NCBI RefSeq assembly: GCF_031998825.1
Contig: NZ_DAMACX010000001.1
Coordinates: forward strand, 151,624-215,623
DNA: 64,000 nt
Direction: 5' to 3'
From: Pseudescherichia sp031998825
GTDB taxonomy: Bacteria > Pseudomonadota > Gammaproteobacteria > Enterobacterales > Enterobacteriaceae
Position numbers and translations under genes: made by a program. Shown piece by piece: positions 51,919-59,756 of this stretch (the first letter of the stretch is position 1; every line of letters begins with the position of its first letter). The notes below the pieces were generated by a model that did no database searches, had not been told where the DNA came from, and saw only the letters and a list, made by a program, of their open reading frames with translations.

Positions 51919-54900
51919 ATGAGTATCGATATTGCAGCATCCCTTAATGAGCGTCAGCGTGATGCGCTGCTCTCCTATTATCTCGGTCAGTATGTCCCAG
52001 CTAGCGGCAACGAAGACCTGGTCAATCTGGTGCAGACCCCGGAAGACGTCTATGAGTACTTGCTGATTGACCCACTGGTCAGCAACGCCGTGCCCACCTC
52101 CCGGGTGGCACAGGCGATGTCGAGCATTCAGCAGTACATCAACGGTATCACTATGAACATGGAGCCGGGCTACCAGACCCAGTTTCTCGATCAGGACAAT
52201 ATCACTAGCTGGAAAGAAGGTCTGAGCCAGTATGATATCTGGGCGGGCGAGGTGGAACTGGACACCTATCCAGAAAACTATATTGACCCCACCCTGCGCC
52301 AGAGCCAGACCGCCTATTTTAAGGATCTGATTACCGATCTGAATCAGAACACTATCAATAATGATACAGCCCAGCAGGCGGTCATGAGCTACCTGAACAA
52401 GTTTGAGCAGGTGGCGAACCTGACGATTGTCAGCGGCTATCTCGACAGCACCGATCAGACGTCAGGCACATACTATTTCCTCGGTAAATCCACGACCTCA
52501 CCGGTGCAGTACTACTGGCGCTCGTTTGATATGGACCTGAACGTGGATAACGTCGCCTCCAGCAGCGCATGGTCGGAGTGGTATCCGATGAATACCGCCA
52601 TTAACGAAGAGGCGTTACAGGGCATCCCCAGACTGACCTATTTTAATAACCGTCTCTATCTCTTCTGGTTTGAGCGGACAATGGCGGGAAATACGGGTGA
52701 GGGCACTGAGGCGACACCCTATGATCAAATTAACGCCTATTCGTCATACTGTGACTTTAGCAATACCTGGTCAGCGCCTTACACACTGATGGCAGTAAAT
52801 AACGCAGCAGATGATGATTATTGGAGTAAATTATTTCAAAGTGCATTATTATGTACTGCCTGCTTATATAATGATACCGATGATATATTATCTGTTTCAT
52901 TATATGATGGAGCGAGTGGAAATACTACTGATGGTTTCAGTGATTTTTCTATGCGTATTGATTACTGGTTTAATCTTGAACAGGTAGAATCAAAGAGCCC
53001 AGGGAAAGATAGTGACGGAAATGTTATTGTTACGACTCTGGCAACTTATCTCCAGCATTACTCGCCTATTTCAGGCGATGCAAATGCACAGCAGCGTATA
53101 CAGTCGGTCTATTCCAGTGTGTTTTCGATTAAAAAAGTAGAAGTAAGTTCGGATCAATATTACGATGGTCTGGCGGGAACGCTGACTCTTCCTTCTTTAA
53201 CTGTCGATAATTTTAAAGTATCACAAGATGTAACTGGGGGAATAAGTTTGACTTGTTATATTCCTCAGGTTGTAAGTACAGTTAACGCAGAGTCCGTATA
53301 TGCAGCTTCCCAGGTAGTATTGACTGGAGACAATGATTATCCTGCTGATCCTAATAATGGATCATACCCTGATGCCGGAAAACTATCATGTATTTTTACA
53401 ACACATATACCGGGCGCACTAAGTAATATAATTGTTACGGATGTCATTGATGAAATGGCGGCCGATATATATACTGATGGGTATAGTTTTATTAGAGTAC
53501 GTAACGATGATTTTGATTTTCCCAAAAGACAGGTTCAAAACGGCACGTTAGATTTATCAGAGCTTATTTTTGAAGATCCTGAAGGTGTTATGTCTCAAGG
53601 TGACATGCATATTGAGCTGAAAAACCTGTCAGACGGCAGTCGCTATATGCAAGGGAATGTTAAGTTGGGAAATAATACAACTCTGATATTTAATTCTCCG
53701 TGGACATTTTATTTTTATGAGGGTAATGCCGCTGGAGTTTGGGGGGTCGGCACATCCACTTCTAAACAAGCAAGTGAATTTACGCCTGAAAGCACATCTT
53801 TTCAGTTTGTTATTACCGATTTTACAGACGATGAATCGAATCAAGAAACTATTGTACGTTACATATCCTTTGGCTATCAGGAAAGTGGCGGGGCGTCAGT
53901 TCACCAGGAATATAAGGTAACCCTCTACAAGCCTAACGGAATTGCCGTTACGCCTTACATTTCAACCAAAACTGATGATAAATTAGGGACCGTCGAGTTC
54001 CTGAACTTTAGTGGGAATTTTGACGACGGAACAACTATTACCCCTATTCGTCTTAACACACTCTTTGCCAAAGAGTTGATTAATAAGGCCAGCGCCAGTA
54101 TGCAGGCCCTGCTCAACTGGGATACCCAACTGACCCTTGAACCTGGCATGACCAACAACACCGCTGTACCCATGGACTTCAGCGGTGCGAACGGCATCTA
54201 CTTCTGGGAGCTGTTCTTCTATATGCCGTATCTGGTGGCCTGGCGTCTCGGCCTGGAGGAAGAGTACAGCGACGCATTAAACTGGTATCACTACATTTTT
54301 GACCCGTCTGCACGTGGGCGTGATAACAGCGATGTAGTTGGCTCAGATTTAAATGAGCAGTACCCGGAACCGGATTACTGGAGCGTGCGCCCGCTGGTGG
54401 AGACCGCTTCATCTGCCGCCCAGGCCACTGCCGGCTGGTTAACCACCGATCCGGATGCGATAGCCTCAGCATGGCCGGTGCACTACCAGAAAGCCGTGTT
54501 TATGGCCTACGTCAGTACCCTGATGGCCGCCGCCGACGCCAGCTATCGTCTGCTGACTAACGACGGCCTGAGCCTTGCCCGCCTGCAGTACGGCCAGGTG
54601 AAGGACCTGCTGGGTATTCGTCCGGACGCCCTGATTGTTAACCACTGGGCGCCGGAAACGCTGGAGGAGCTGGCCGAGAGCGCAGAGAGCAACGTGGCCC
54701 TGCTGAGCTATGAGCAGCAGGCTCCGGCGCTGCCGGCCTTCGCCGGGAAGCTCAGCGTGGCGGCAGAGGTGGCCACCCGCGACAGCTTTATGGCCCCGGT
54801 CAACAGCCAGCTGCTGGGCTACTGGAACACGCTGGACTCCCGCCTCTATAATCTGCGCCATCAGCTGACCATTGACGGCCTGCCAATGACCGTTCCGCTC

Positions 54901-56496
54901 TACGCCCCGCCGGTTAACCCGACGGTGCTGATGGAGCAGAGCGTGCAGGGCGGCTCCCTGATCGCTGCCTCGTCCGGCATGACGGCGACCATTCCGCCGT
55001 ACCGGTTCAGCACCATGCTGCAGAGCGCCCGCTTTGCCGTCTCCACCCTCAGCCAGTTTGGCCAGACGCTGCTCAGCTACTATGAGCGCAAGGATGCCGC
55101 CGGGCTGCAGGAGCTGGATGCCCAGCTGGCGCTGGATATCTCGGCCTATACCCTGACGCTCGGTCAGAACGCCATTGATGCCCTGGATCAGGATAAGACC
55201 GTGCTGGAGGCCAGCCGCAGCATGGCCCAGCAGCGCTACGACCATTACTTCGGCCTCTACACCACCGGGGTCTCCGCCGGGGAGACCAGCGCGATGGTCC
55301 TGCGCGACAGTTCAGCCGCCTCGATGACCGCGGCCTCCCCGCTAATTACTGCGGGGATGGCGATGAAAACCATCCCCAACATCTTTGGCTTTTCAGACGG
55401 CGGGGAAGAGGTGGGTGCTCCGACGCTTGCCGCCGGCATCGTGCTGCAGCTGACCGGGGAGATCACCGGCCTTGCCGCCCAGCAGACGGAGATCTCGGAG
55501 AGCTACCGCCGCCGCAGCGAGGAGTGGCAGATTATGTACCAGCAGGCGCAGTCGGAGGTCGACACCATTAACGCCCAGCTTGATGCGCTGGCGGTACGTC
55601 GTCAGGGGGCGATGATGGCCCTGCAGCTGGCCCAGGCGCAGCAGGATAACCTGAAGTCGACCCTGAACTTCCTGACCACCCGCTTCACCCAGTCCTCGCT
55701 CTATAACTGGCTGACCGGGCAGCTCTCGGCGCTCTACTACCAGGCCTACGACGCGGTGCTCTCGCTCTGCCTGAGCGCTCAGGCCTGCTGGCAGTACGAG
55801 ATGGGGGATATGACCTCGACCTTTATCCAGACCGGAGCGTGGAACGACAGCTACCACGGCCTGCTGGTCGGCGAGACGCTGGCCCTCAACCTGCAGCAGA
55901 TGGAGTCCGCCTGGCTGACGCGCAACGCGCGCCGTCTGGAGCTGACCAAAACGATTTCCCTGAAAAAACTGGATAGCAGCGCCTTTGACGATTTAAAAGC
56001 CAACGGTAATACCCAGTTCTCCCTCAGCGAAGCGCTGTTCGATAACGACTATCCAGGTCATTACCTGCGGCAGATTAAATTTGTGACGATCTCACTTCCG
56101 ACCCTGGTAGGTCCGTATCAGGACGTGAAGATGACGCTGGTCCAGTCTGGCAGCAGCATCCTGCTTAAGGCAGATATCGATGGCGTGAACTACCTCAACG
56201 ACAATAAAACAGGGAGTGCGGCCAATATCATCACTAATCTGCGGGCCAGCGAGGAGATTGCCGTCTCGTCCGGGTTGAACGACAGCGGAATGTTCGTCCT
56301 GAACTTTGGTGACGAACGCTACCTGCCGTTTGAAGGTACAGGGGCAATATCGAGCTGGCAGATCGATTTCCCTAACGCCAACAGCGATGAGCAGCAGGCC
56401 ATTTTGCAGAACCTGAGCGATGTCATTATCCAGGTGCACTACACCGCACGAAACGGCGGCAGTACCTTTAAACAGGCTGTAATGAATACGTTGTAA
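51919..56496 (+). CDS. Tc toxin A subunit, C-terminal portion only (TcdA/TcaB-like)
   Basis: 1525 residues. The N-terminal about 190 residues match the ABC-toxin N domain, with NERQRDALLSYYLGQYV, YEYLLIDPLVSNAVPTSRVAQA and TYPENYIDPTLR. A neuraminidase/receptor-binding region (about 200-700) follows. Then WELFFYMPYLVAWRLGLEEE near 763, a long helical pore-forming section (about 980-1330), and the TcB-binding end with RYLPFEGTGAISSWQIDFPN near 1472-1491. TcA subunits are usually about 2,500 residues; the N-terminal VRP1-type region is missing, giving a TcaB-like half. No signal peptide. No TcB or TcC gene is in the window. Codons for about residues 290-690 are much AT-richer than the rest, indicating mosaic origin. 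Confidence 0.88.
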   Translation: MSIDIAASLNERQRDALLSYYLGQYVPASGNEDLVNLVQTPEDVYEYLLIDPLVSNAVPTSRVAQAMSSIQQYINGITMNMEPGYQTQFLDQDNITSWKEGLSQYDIWAGEVELDTYPENYIDPTLRQSQTAYFKDLITDLNQNTINNDTAQQAVMSYLNKFEQVANLTIVSGYLDSTDQTSGTYYFLGKSTTSPVQYYWRSFDMDLNVDNVASSSAWSEWYPMNTAINEEALQGIPRLTYFNNRLYLFWFERTMAGNTGEGTEATPYDQINAYSSYCDFSNTWSAPYTLMAVNNAADDDYWSKLFQSALLCTACLYNDTDDILSVSLYDGASGNTTDGFSDFSMRIDYWFNLEQVESKSPGKDSDGNVIVTTLATYLQHYSPISGDANAQQRIQSVYSSVFSIKKVEVSSDQYYDGLAGTLTLPSLTVDNFKVSQDVTGGISLTCYIPQVVSTVNAESVYAASQVVLTGDNDYPADPNNGSYPDAGKLSCIFTTHIPGALSNIIVTDVIDEMAADIYTDGYSFIRVRNDDFDFPKRQVQNGTLDLSELIFEDPEGVMSQGDMHIELKNLSDGSRYMQGNVKLGNNTTLIFNSPWTFYFYEGNAAGVWGVGTSTSKQASEFTPESTSFQFVITDFTDDESNQETIVRYISFGYQESGGASVHQEYKVTLYKPNGIAVTPYISTKTDDKLGTVEFLNFSGNFDDGTTITPIRLNTLFAKELINKASASMQALLNWDTQLTLEPGMTNNTAVPMDFSGANGIYFWELFFYMPYLVAWRLGLEEEYSDALNWYHYIFDPSARGRDNSDVVGSDLNEQYPEPDYWSVRPLVETASSAAQATAGWLTTDPDAIASAWPVHYQKAVFMAYVSTLMAAADASYRLLTNDGLSLARLQYGQVKDLLGIRPDALIVNHWAPETLEELAESAESNVALLSYEQQAPALPAFAGKLSVAAEVATRDSFMAPVNSQLLGYWNTLDSRLYNLRHQLTIDGLPMTVPLYAPPVNPTVLMEQSVQGGSLIAASSGMTATIPPYRFSTMLQSARFAVSTLSQFGQTLLSYYERKDAAGLQELDAQLALDISAYTLTLGQNAIDALDQDKTVLEASRSMAQQRYDHYFGLYTTGVSAGETSAMVLRDSSAASMTAASPLITAGMAMKTIPNIFGFSDGGEEVGAPTLAAGIVLQLTGEITGLAAQQTEISESYRRRSEEWQIMYQQAQSEVDTINAQLDALAVRRQGAMMALQLAQAQQDNLKSTLNFLTTRFTQSSLYNWLTGQLSALYYQAYDAVLSLCLSAQACWQYEMGDMTSTFIQTGAWNDSYHGLLVGETLALNLQQMESAWLTRNARRLELTKTISLKKLDSSAFDDLKANGNTQFSLSEALFDNDYPGHYLRQIKFVTISLPTLVGPYQDVKMTLVQSGSSILLKADIDGVNYLNDNKTGSAANIITNLRASEEIAVSSGLNDSGMFVLNFGDERYLPFEGTGAISSWQIDFPNANSDEQQAILQNLSDVIIQVHYTARNGGSTFKQAVMNTL

Positions 56497-56513
56497 AATA
56501 CCTCACTGTATCT

Positions 56514-56576
56514 AAGACCGCCGGTCTTGCTCACATCCCCCCATCGGGCTGTGGGCAGGCCCGGCTGTTTTTTCTT
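56514..56576 (+). terminator. Terminator after the Tc toxin gene (right copy of the spy repeat)
   Basis: AAGACCGCCGGTCTTG and CATCGGGCTGTGGGCAGGCC are shared exactly with the spy terminator at 51499; only a few bases and one extra C differ between the copies. The outer stem has one mismatch (CCGGCTG) and the T run is interrupted by a C. Confidence 0.8.
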
Positions 56577-56699
56577 TGCTCCCCCTCTTTGTTAGCCGTT
56601 AACGAAACGGTATGCTCATCCTGGACAGCAATCGATAACAAAAAAGCGTGGCGGCCATGACCGTTGCGCGGACGCGCGTGCGCGTCATTGAGGGTGATG

Positions 56700-57257
56700 A
56701 TGGAATACTTCGATATTCGTAAAATGCCGGTCAACCTATGGCGCAATGGCGCAGGCGAGACCCGCGAAATTTGCTGCTTCCCGGCAGCAAACCGTGACTT
56801 CGACTGGCGTGCCAGTATCGCCTCGATCGCCAGCAACGGCGGTTTCCCCCAGTTCACCGGCGTAGACCGGGTTATCACTCTGATAGAGGGAGGTGAGGTG
56901 ACACTCGACGGCGGCAGCGCGTTTAACCATACGCTTAAGCATCTCCAGCCCTTTACCTTTGCTGGCGAGCAGCCGGTAAAGGCGCAGCTCTCCGACGGTC
57001 AGATGTCGATGGATTTTAATATCATGACCCGACGGGATCGCTGTCAGGCGAAAGTGCGCGTTGCCGATCGCACCTTTACGACCTTCGCCTCACGGGGTGG
57101 GGTGGTTTTTGTTTTGAGCGGGGCATGGCAGCTGGGGGATAAGCTGTTGACCGCCGACCAGGGTGCCTGGTGGCAGGAGGGGCATCACACGCTGCGGCTG
57201 TTGAAGTCCGAGGGCCAGCTGCTGTTTAGCGAAATCACCTGGCTGCCGGGCCACTAA
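56700..57257 (+). CDS. ves: HutD/Ves-family protein Ves
   Basis: 185 residues from MEYFDIRKMPVNLWRN; ATG codons one and twelve positions earlier are also in frame. Bicupin fold typical of HutD/Ves: GAGETREICCFP near 18-29, WRASIASIASNGGFPQFTGVDR near 36-57, MSMDFNIMTRRD near 102-113 and RGGVVFVLSGAWQLGD near 133-148. Known in E. coli as a cold-responsive protein; its biochemical role is unknown. It normally follows spy directly, but here the Tc toxin gene lies between them. Confidence 0.9.
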   Translation: MEYFDIRKMPVNLWRNGAGETREICCFPAANRDFDWRASIASIASNGGFPQFTGVDRVITLIEGGEVTLDGGSAFNHTLKHLQPFTFAGEQPVKAQLSDGQMSMDFNIMTRRDRCQAKVRVADRTFTTFASRGGVVFVLSGAWQLGDKLLTADQGAWWQEGHHTLRLLKSEGQLLFSEITWLPGH

Positions 57258-57308
57258 CATTTTAACTGCTTGCCTGCCGCTGATGCTACTACGGCAGGCA
57301 GGCAAACG

Positions 57309-58184
57309 TCATTCCGCTGGCCAGGGCAGCTCGGTGATATCGTGCTGGCCGGTAATCAGCGGCTTGCAGAGGATCTTATAGCCGTCCTGATCGAAGCTTG
57401 CCTGCGGACGCGGCAGGCTGGCCGCCTCGTCAAGCGAATCCACCGAGCCGAGCCACAGCCAGTTATGGATAATATGGTACTGGGTCATCTCTCCGCTGCT
57501 CTCTTTCAGCGCGACCGGGCCGCGCCACGGCCAGCACACCAGCCGCGTACGTTCAAGCGCGTCCACCAGGCGCTGATTATGTGCCTCCACGCTCTCCTTG
57601 CCGCAGCACGCCCCCGCGCAGCGGTTAAGCGCCGAGCGGAAACAGCCCCGGCCCCGGGTGAGCGACTCCAGCCCCAGCAGGCCGTAGCAGAGCTTCTGCT
57701 CATCGGCGATGCTTTGCAGCGTTTGCAGCGCTGCCCGGCGGTTGGCGAACAGACCGTATAGCCCTGGCTGGGCCGAGAAATCGACCTCGCGGGCATAGAC
57801 AATCTGCGGTTTTTCCCCCGCCAGCAGCAGAGAGCAGAGCTGGCGATTGCGCCGCAGCCGCTTATTGAACAGCGGCTGCTGCTCTTTAATCAGCTGCGCC
57901 TCCAGCAGCAGGGCACCAATTTCTCCAGCGGTACGCACCCAGGTAATACGTCTTGACTGCCGCAGCATAGAGGCCTCATCGGCGGTACGCAGATGAGAGA
58001 GTACGCGGCTGCGAATATTGATGCTCTTACCGATATAGAGCGGCATCGTTTCGCTTTCGCCATGGAAAAAATAGACGCCGGGGTGCTTGGGCAACGCCTC
58101 AAGCCACGGTCGCAAATGTTCGGGATACTCGTAGATAGCCGCCGTCTCAAAATCCAGACGTGGGGCAGATTGACGCCTCGCCAC
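57309..58184 (-). CDS. cho: Excinuclease Cho (UvrC homologue)
   Basis: 291 residues. The N-terminal UvrC-type GIY-YIG nuclease domain has KHPGVYFFHGESETMPLYIGK near 33-53 and SRVLSHLRTADEASML near 60-75 with the catalytic Arg. The C-terminal part includes RGRGCFRSALNRCAGACCGKE near 175-195, a cysteine cluster also seen in UvrC. There is no helix-hairpin-helix end. Cho makes the 3' incision in nucleotide excision repair and is SOS-induced in E. coli. Its end converges on ves, with 52 bp between. Confidence 0.94.
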   Translation of the reverse strand: MARRQSAPRLDFETAAIYEYPEHLRPWLEALPKHPGVYFFHGESETMPLYIGKSINIRSRVLSHLRTADEASMLRQSRRITWVRTAGEIGALLLEAQLIKEQQPLFNKRLRRNRQLCSLLLAGEKPQIVYAREVDFSAQPGLYGLFANRRAALQTLQSIADEQKLCYGLLGLESLTRGRGCFRSALNRCAGACCGKESVEAHNQRLVDALERTRLVCWPWRGPVALKESSGEMTQYHIIHNWLWLGSVDSLDEAASLPRPQASFDQDGYKILCKPLITGQHDITELPWPAE

Positions 58185-58269
58185 AGATAAACTCCTGATA
58201 CTGGTTACTTATCCAGTGTAGCAGGCTATGGCTGGTGAAAAAAGAGGCGGCTTGCGCCGCCTGGGGATT

Positions 58270-59097
58270 TTATTTTTTCCAGAAGTCGTCAAAAACCGTG
58301 ATCGGCGGACGACGCTTGTGTTCGGTTTTCAGATACCAGCCCTCAATAATGCGGGCGGTGCCTTCATCCAGCGTTTTGCCTTCCAGATAATCATCAATGT
58401 TTTCATAGGTGACGCCCAGCGCGGCTTCATCCGGCAGGGAGGGGCGATCGTCTTCCAGGTCCGCCGTCGGCGCTTTTTTGTAGAGATGCTCCGGGCAGCC
58501 CAGATGGGCCAGCAGCTGTTTACCCTGGCGTTTATTCAGGCGGAACAGCGGGTTGAGATCCGTACCGCCATCGCCGTACTTGGTATAAAACCCGGTGACT
58601 GCCTCTGCGGCATGGTCGGTACCGATCACGACGCCGCTAGTCATCCCGGCAATGCTGTACTGAGCCTTCATACGCTCACGCGCTTTTTCGTTGCCGCGAA
58701 CGAAATCGCTCAGCTCAATGCCCGCCTCGCGCAGAGCCTGCTCGCTGGCCAGCACCGAGGATTTAATGTTAACGGTCAGTACGCGATCCGGCTTAATGAA
58801 ATTAATGGCGTCCTGGCAATCCTGCTCGTCAAACTGCACGCCATAGGGCAGGCGCACGGCGATGAACTGCAGCGCCTCGTTGCCCGTCTCCTGGCGCAGT
58901 TCACTGATGGCCAGCTGGCTAAGCTTGCCGGCGAGAGTCGAATCCTGGCCGCCGCTGATGCCCAGCACCAGCGTTTTTAAAAACGGGTGTGCCTTGAGGT
59001 AGGCTTTGAGAAAATCTACGCTGCGGCGAACTTCTTCTTCCGCGTCTACCGTTGGCTTCACGCCAAGCGCTTCAATAATGTCTTGTTGCAGAGTCAT
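58270..59097 (-). CDS. nadE: NH3-dependent NAD+ synthetase NadE
   Basis: 275 residues from MTLQQDIIEALGVKP, the E. coli length; a 13-residue upstream extension is less likely. PP-loop ATPase LGISGGQDSTLAGKLSQ near 46-62, GTDHAAEAVTGFYTKYGDGGTD near 158-179 and KRQGKQLLAHLG near 187-198. It amidates deamido-NAD with ATP and ammonia; no glutaminase domain. Divergent from osmE, 252 bp away. Confidence 0.97.
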   Translation of the reverse strand: MTLQQDIIEALGVKPTVDAEEEVRRSVDFLKAYLKAHPFLKTLVLGISGGQDSTLAGKLSQLAISELRQETGNEALQFIAVRLPYGVQFDEQDCQDAINFIKPDRVLTVNIKSSVLASEQALREAGIELSDFVRGNEKARERMKAQYSIAGMTSGVVIGTDHAAEAVTGFYTKYGDGGTDLNPLFRLNKRQGKQLLAHLGCPEHLYKKAPTADLEDDRPSLPDEAALGVTYENIDDYLEGKTLDEGTARIIEGWYLKTEHKRRPPITVFDDFWKK

Positions 59098-59349
59098 TAA
59101 ACATCCTCCGTTAGTGGCCAACTGGGCCAGTCGCAATATCGCACTCTAATAAAGCTAACCCGTTGGCAGTGAAACGACAAGGCTATGACCGCTGAGTGCC
59201 GTAATTTACGGCGTTTTAGCAGCTTATAGCAGTTTTATTAGAATTTTCCGAAAGTTATGCCATCCTAATCGACGGGTTGAAAAAAGTTATTTTATATTCC
59301 AGGCTTAGATAACGCGCTGATACAACAGCGGATAACAAGAGGAAGGATT

Positions 59350-59691
59350 ATGAATATGAAACTCGCAGGAATTATGGGTGCAGCAGCAGTGATGGCGATG
59401 CTGGCAGGGTGTACCGCTTACGATCGTACCAAAGATCAGGTCACTACGCCGGTAGTTAAAGACGTTAAAAAAGGCATGAGCCGTGCGCAGGTTATGCAGA
59501 TTGCAGGCAAACCGTCCTCCGAAGTGACGATGATCCACGCTCGCGGTACCTGCCAGACCTATATCCTGAGTCAGCGCGATGGTAAAACTGAGACCTACTT
59601 TGTGGCCCTGGACGATACCGGCCACGTAATGAATTCGGGTTACCAGACCTGTGCGGAGTACGACACCGATCCGCAGGCACCGAAGCAGTAA
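59350..59691 (+). CDS. osmE: Osmotically inducible lipoprotein OsmE
   Basis: 113 residues. Lipoprotein signal MNMKLAGIMGAAAVMAMLAGC with the lipobox L-A-G-C, Cys at residue 21, +2 Thr. The SmpA/OmlA-type core has VKKGMSRAQVMQIAGKPSSE near 39-58 and TYFVALDDTGHVMNSGYQTC near 82-101. Known as an osmotic and stationary-phase induced lipoprotein in E. coli; its function is unclear. A terminator shared with katE follows; the chb operon seen next to osmE in E. coli is missing. Confidence 0.95.
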   Translation: MNMKLAGIMGAAAVMAMLAGCTAYDRTKDQVTTPVVKDVKKGMSRAQVMQIAGKPSSEVTMIHARGTCQTYILSQRDGKTETYFVALDDTGHVMNSGYQTCAEYDTDPQAPKQ

Positions 59692-59712
59692 TGCGATTTT
59701 AGCCTGAGCAAG

Positions 59713-59741
59713 AAAAAACCGGCGTAAGCGCCGGTTTTTTT
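59713..59741. terminator. Bidirectional terminator between osmE and katE
   Basis: 7-bp stem ACCGGCG / CGCCGGT with loop TAAG, preceded by an A run and followed by a T run, suitable for both converging genes. Confidence 0.92.
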
Positions 59742-59756
59742 ATGGTCTGCAATCCG

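Noticed and set aside
54466..55245. 259-codon open frame opposite the Tc toxin gene
   Set aside because: Antisense shadow in the GC-rich pore-forming part; no start signal or domain.
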